NCBI GenBank assembly: GCA_020434645.1
Contig: JAGRAK010000097.1
Coordinates: forward strand, 1-7,480
Direction of reading: 5' to 3'
Length of the DNA: 7,480 nucleotides
From: Bdellovibrionales bacterium
GTDB lineage: Bacteria > Bdellovibrionota > Bdellovibrionia > Bdellovibrionales > UBA1609
The notes below the pieces were generated by a model. That model did not search any database. It saw nothing but the letters and a program-made list of their open reading frames with translations, and was not told where the DNA came from. Shown piece after piece: positions 5,818 to 7,480 of the stretch (position 1 is its first letter; every line of letters begins with the position of its first letter). Position numbers and translations under genes: made by a program.

Positions 5818-6912
5818 CTATAAATGAATCTGTCGAGGTTTACAAAAGCCTTTTTTGAGCCATTTTGCTTCAAACATCTGCTCCAGCTGATCTTCAGGGT
5901 ACAGACCCTCAAGAACTTGAGACAATTGACTGAACTCCCCCCACTCTGGTGGTTCTAATAAGCACTCTGAATTGCCCATCACTATTTTTATAACCGTATA
6001 TTCAACCCCTTGGAGTGAGACTTGAGATGCGGCCTGCATATTTCGATAGAAATTACTGACGCGCCTCACATAAGTGCCCCTATGGCTCACATTGTATTGA
6101 TCAAGCGCCTTTGGGTAACTGCCAAAATGTCCCAAATAGAGTTTAAATAAAATAGCGCCATAAATTAAATTGCGATCAGGATCTTGATCTAACCATTTTT
6201 TTGATTGAGTTACGAACTTCCACTGCCGACCGCTGCCCACTTTGTTGCCCACATAGGCGGCTTTTCCAGGAGGTATCACCCCCTCCTCCCACATGTTGCT
6301 CCATTCTTTTTGCGGGCCTAAATAACACTGAACATATTGATTAAATATTTCAGGAGCACCTTTGCCATGATAGCGCTCACCAAGTAAACCGAGCTGCTCA
6401 CTGACTTCGGCGATAGCTGCACCCGTCAGCTGAGTAAACCCAAAAGCCCCCGTCTGACTTCGTGCCTTTCGACTAAAGTGGGATTCTTGACTGAGAAGAC
6501 CGGTAAATACGAGCGGATCAAATCCAAAACAAAATGACAATTTTGCAATTTTTGTCGGCAGATTTTCTCTGCTGAAATTAAACTCTTCACCATTTTGCTC
6601 ACCGTTCTCACCTACATAGAACTGACTTTTGACATTTTTTTGTTCAGATCGACTCTGTATATGTTGATAAATTATTTCAACAATGGGCTCAAAATCAGGC
6701 GGCAATCTATCGAGCGGCGCAGCCCTCAATTGCGAAAACTGCTCGTAAATACCTCGGATGTTCGCGCCTGTATTTGTCGTAGATAAATAAAAATCAGGAT
6801 CATCAATACGGCTAGGGTCAACTCGGTAACCCACATCCGTCAGCTCAGCCCAAGATGCCTGAGCGAAGAATATTAATACGAAACTGAAGAGTAACTTTTT
6901 GGTCACGATCAT
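5818..6912 (-). CDS. Secreted SLT-type lytic transglycosylase
   Basis: This is a periplasmic peptidoglycan-cleaving enzyme of the SLT/GH23 fold, 364 residues. A signal peptide is clear: basic MIVTKK, a hydrophobic core at 7-19, and a likely cut after SWA at 22. The catalytic domain begins around 125. GLLSQESHF (138-146) supplies the catalytic glutamate E143, followed by A-R-S-Q-TGAFGFTQLT (150-163), the conserved core-plus-glutamine region. YGAILFKLYLGHFGSYPKAL (251-270) and QYN (272-274) are the later SLT motifs that line the glycan groove. Residues 23-124 and the last 65 residues (300-364, with Cys 317 and 357) match no domain I recognise. No lipobox is seen, so it is probably soluble in the periplasm. 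No Shine-Dalgarno site precedes the ATG. The substrate is peptidoglycan; whether it acts on self wall or, in a predatory organism, prey wall cannot be told. Confidence 0.9.
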   Translation of the reverse strand: MIVTKKLLFSFVLIFFAQASWAELTDVGYRVDPSRIDDPDFYLSTTNTGANIRGIYEQFSQLRAAPLDRLPPDFEPIVEIIYQHIQSRSEQKNVKSQFYVGENGEQNGEEFNFSRENLPTKIAKLSFCFGFDPLVFTGLLSQESHFSRKARSQTGAFGFTQLTGAAIAEVSEQLGLLGERYHGKGAPEIFNQYVQCYLGPQKEWSNMWEEGVIPPGKAAYVGNKVGSGRQWKFVTQSKKWLDQDPDRNLIYGAILFKLYLGHFGSYPKALDQYNVSHRGTYVRRVSNFYRNMQAASQVSLQGVEYTVIKIVMGNSECLLEPPEWGEFSQLSQVLEGLYPEDQLEQMFEAKWLKKGFCKPRQIHL

Positions 6913-6918
6913 GAACAG

Positions 6919-6924
6919 ATAATA
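6919..6924 (-). promoter_or_regulatory. Candidate -10 element immediately upstream of the lytic transglycosylase
   Basis: Minus-strand TATTAT matches five of six positions of TATAAT and ends six bases before the ATG at 6912. Transcription from it would start at about the ATG itself, giving a leaderless message, consistent with the missing Shine-Dalgarno site. No good -35 hexamer sits 16-18 bases upstream, so confidence is low. Confidence 0.25.
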
Positions 6925-7003
6925 ACGGATGATGGTGATTTTTTACATGCCCATGAAAAATAGAAAGTATGTGTCTAAAATTTCGACAGCCAGAGTTAAG
7001 GCT

Positions 7004-7480
7004 CTAAATATTTTGGCGTTTTTGCAACCATGCACGCCACTCAGCCGTGCTTACAAAATTTTCTTTAGTGATTTTATTTAATGTACGCAAGGCTATAGGA
7101 TGTAAACTCTTATCTTTATCATTCAGTACGCTTATAAATCCCGCCTCTTGCCCTGGGCGCGCAAACTGCTCAAGAGCTTCTAATATGTGCCGCCGCACCC
7201 AAAGAGACTCCCCCCCTCGATAATTTTCGCTGCTATAGAGCTTCTCCCAAAGTAGCCCCTGTGATTCTGTCGCATTCAGATGTCGAAGAGCTTGAACTGC
7301 CGCCGTACGCACAACTAAAGCTTTATCATGCAGCATGAATCGAGCCCACTTTATAGCCCAAGTGCGGTCTGCGTATGGTGCCACAACTAATGCCGCGTTT
7401 CGCATAAACCACTCTGAACTGCGCATTGATTGTTCTAGAAAGCTTTGTGATTTATTTTTATAAACGCGGCCATAAGAAGT
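7004..7480 (-). CDS. HEAT-repeat-like protein, 5' end beyond the window
   Basis: Only the C-terminal 158 codons are in the window. The frame is open to the edge at 7480, with 18 sense codons before the first in-frame ATG (7426-7424), so this is a partial gene and not a 140-residue protein. It shows paired-helix units of the HEAT type: WFMRNAALVVAPYA (24-37), HDKALVVRTAAVQALRHL (51-68), ESLWVRRHILEALEQFA (91-107) and DKSLHPIALRTLNKIT (123-138). Each has the typical aliphatic and arginine spacing, and the protein ends in a charged tail. Such repeats form protein-binding solenoids, and no catalytic motif is visible. It lies 91 bases upstream of the lytic transglycosylase on the same strand. Without the N-terminus, neither localisation nor any specific partner can be stated. 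Confidence 0.75.
   Translation of the reverse strand, partial: TSYGRVYKNKSQSFLEQSMRSSEWFMRNAALVVAPYADRTWAIKWARFMLHDKALVVRTAAVQALRHLNATESQGLLWEKLYSSENYRGGESLWVRRHILEALEQFARPGQEAGFISVLNDKDKSLHPIALRTLNKITKENFVSTAEWRAWLQKRQNI

Noticed and set aside
5787..5912. Longer in-frame N-terminus for the SDR protein (42 extra codons)
   Set aside because: It overlaps the transglycosylase 3' end, the residues do not look like an SDR N-terminus, and the AGGAG-ATG at 5786 gives a typical start.
6595..6786. Short plus-strand frame inside the transglycosylase gene
   Set aside because: It is antisense to the transglycosylase N-terminal region and has no supporting motif.
6945..6955. Short palindrome-like CATG repeat in the gap before the transglycosylase
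   Set aside because: CATG is self-complementary and the repeat is too short to support an operator.

Overview
This 7.5-kb window is densely coding, and every gene I can support lies on the minus strand, so transcription runs from high to low coordinates. It looks like an ordinary chromosomal segment of a Gram-negative bacterium with moderately low GC and non-ATG starts in one gene cluster. The periplasm-directed lytic transglycosylase, YajQ and SDR set, plus an animal-type deoxyribose-phosphate aldolase, would fit Bdellovibrionota or a related delta-like lineage. That placement is an inference and weakly held. I see no tRNA, rRNA, CRISPR array, insertion sequence, phage gene or attachment site.

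Read in the direction of transcription, the layout is as follows. (1) 7480-7004 is the C-terminal part of a HEAT-repeat-like protein that runs off the window edge. (2) 6912-4518 is a probable three-gene run: a secreted SLT-type lytic transglycosylase, a classical short-chain dehydrogenase, and YajQ. The gaps are 31 and 6 bases, and the YajQ ribosome-binding site is built into the SDR stop codon. (3) 4456-1117 is a second probable operon: an OmpR/PhoB-type response regulator, a cation:proton antiporter (PF00999 type) and a ClC-type chloride/proton exchanger. Gaps are about 30 bases and none of the three genes has an ATG start. (4) 994-35 is deoC, apparently its own unit behind a 122-base gap.

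The most coherent biological unit is the second operon. A response regulator precedes two proton-coupled ion exchangers, one for cations and one for chloride, which suggests regulated pH, salt or osmotic homeostasis. No sensor kinase is in view. The most useful correction is at the antiporter. Its first transmembrane helix is encoded upstream of the only canonical start (a TTG), and the best-placed initiation site is an ATC behind a Shine-Dalgarno-like GCGAGG. DeoC resembles animal DERA in length and in its C-terminal tail more than the E. coli enzyme.

No stretch longer than 300 bases lacks a gene. The gaps are 995-1116, 2467-2493, 3739-3769, 4457-4517, 5004-5009, 5787-5817 and 6913-7003. They hold only the putative promoters and ribosome-binding sites listed, and I found no convincing rho-independent terminator.
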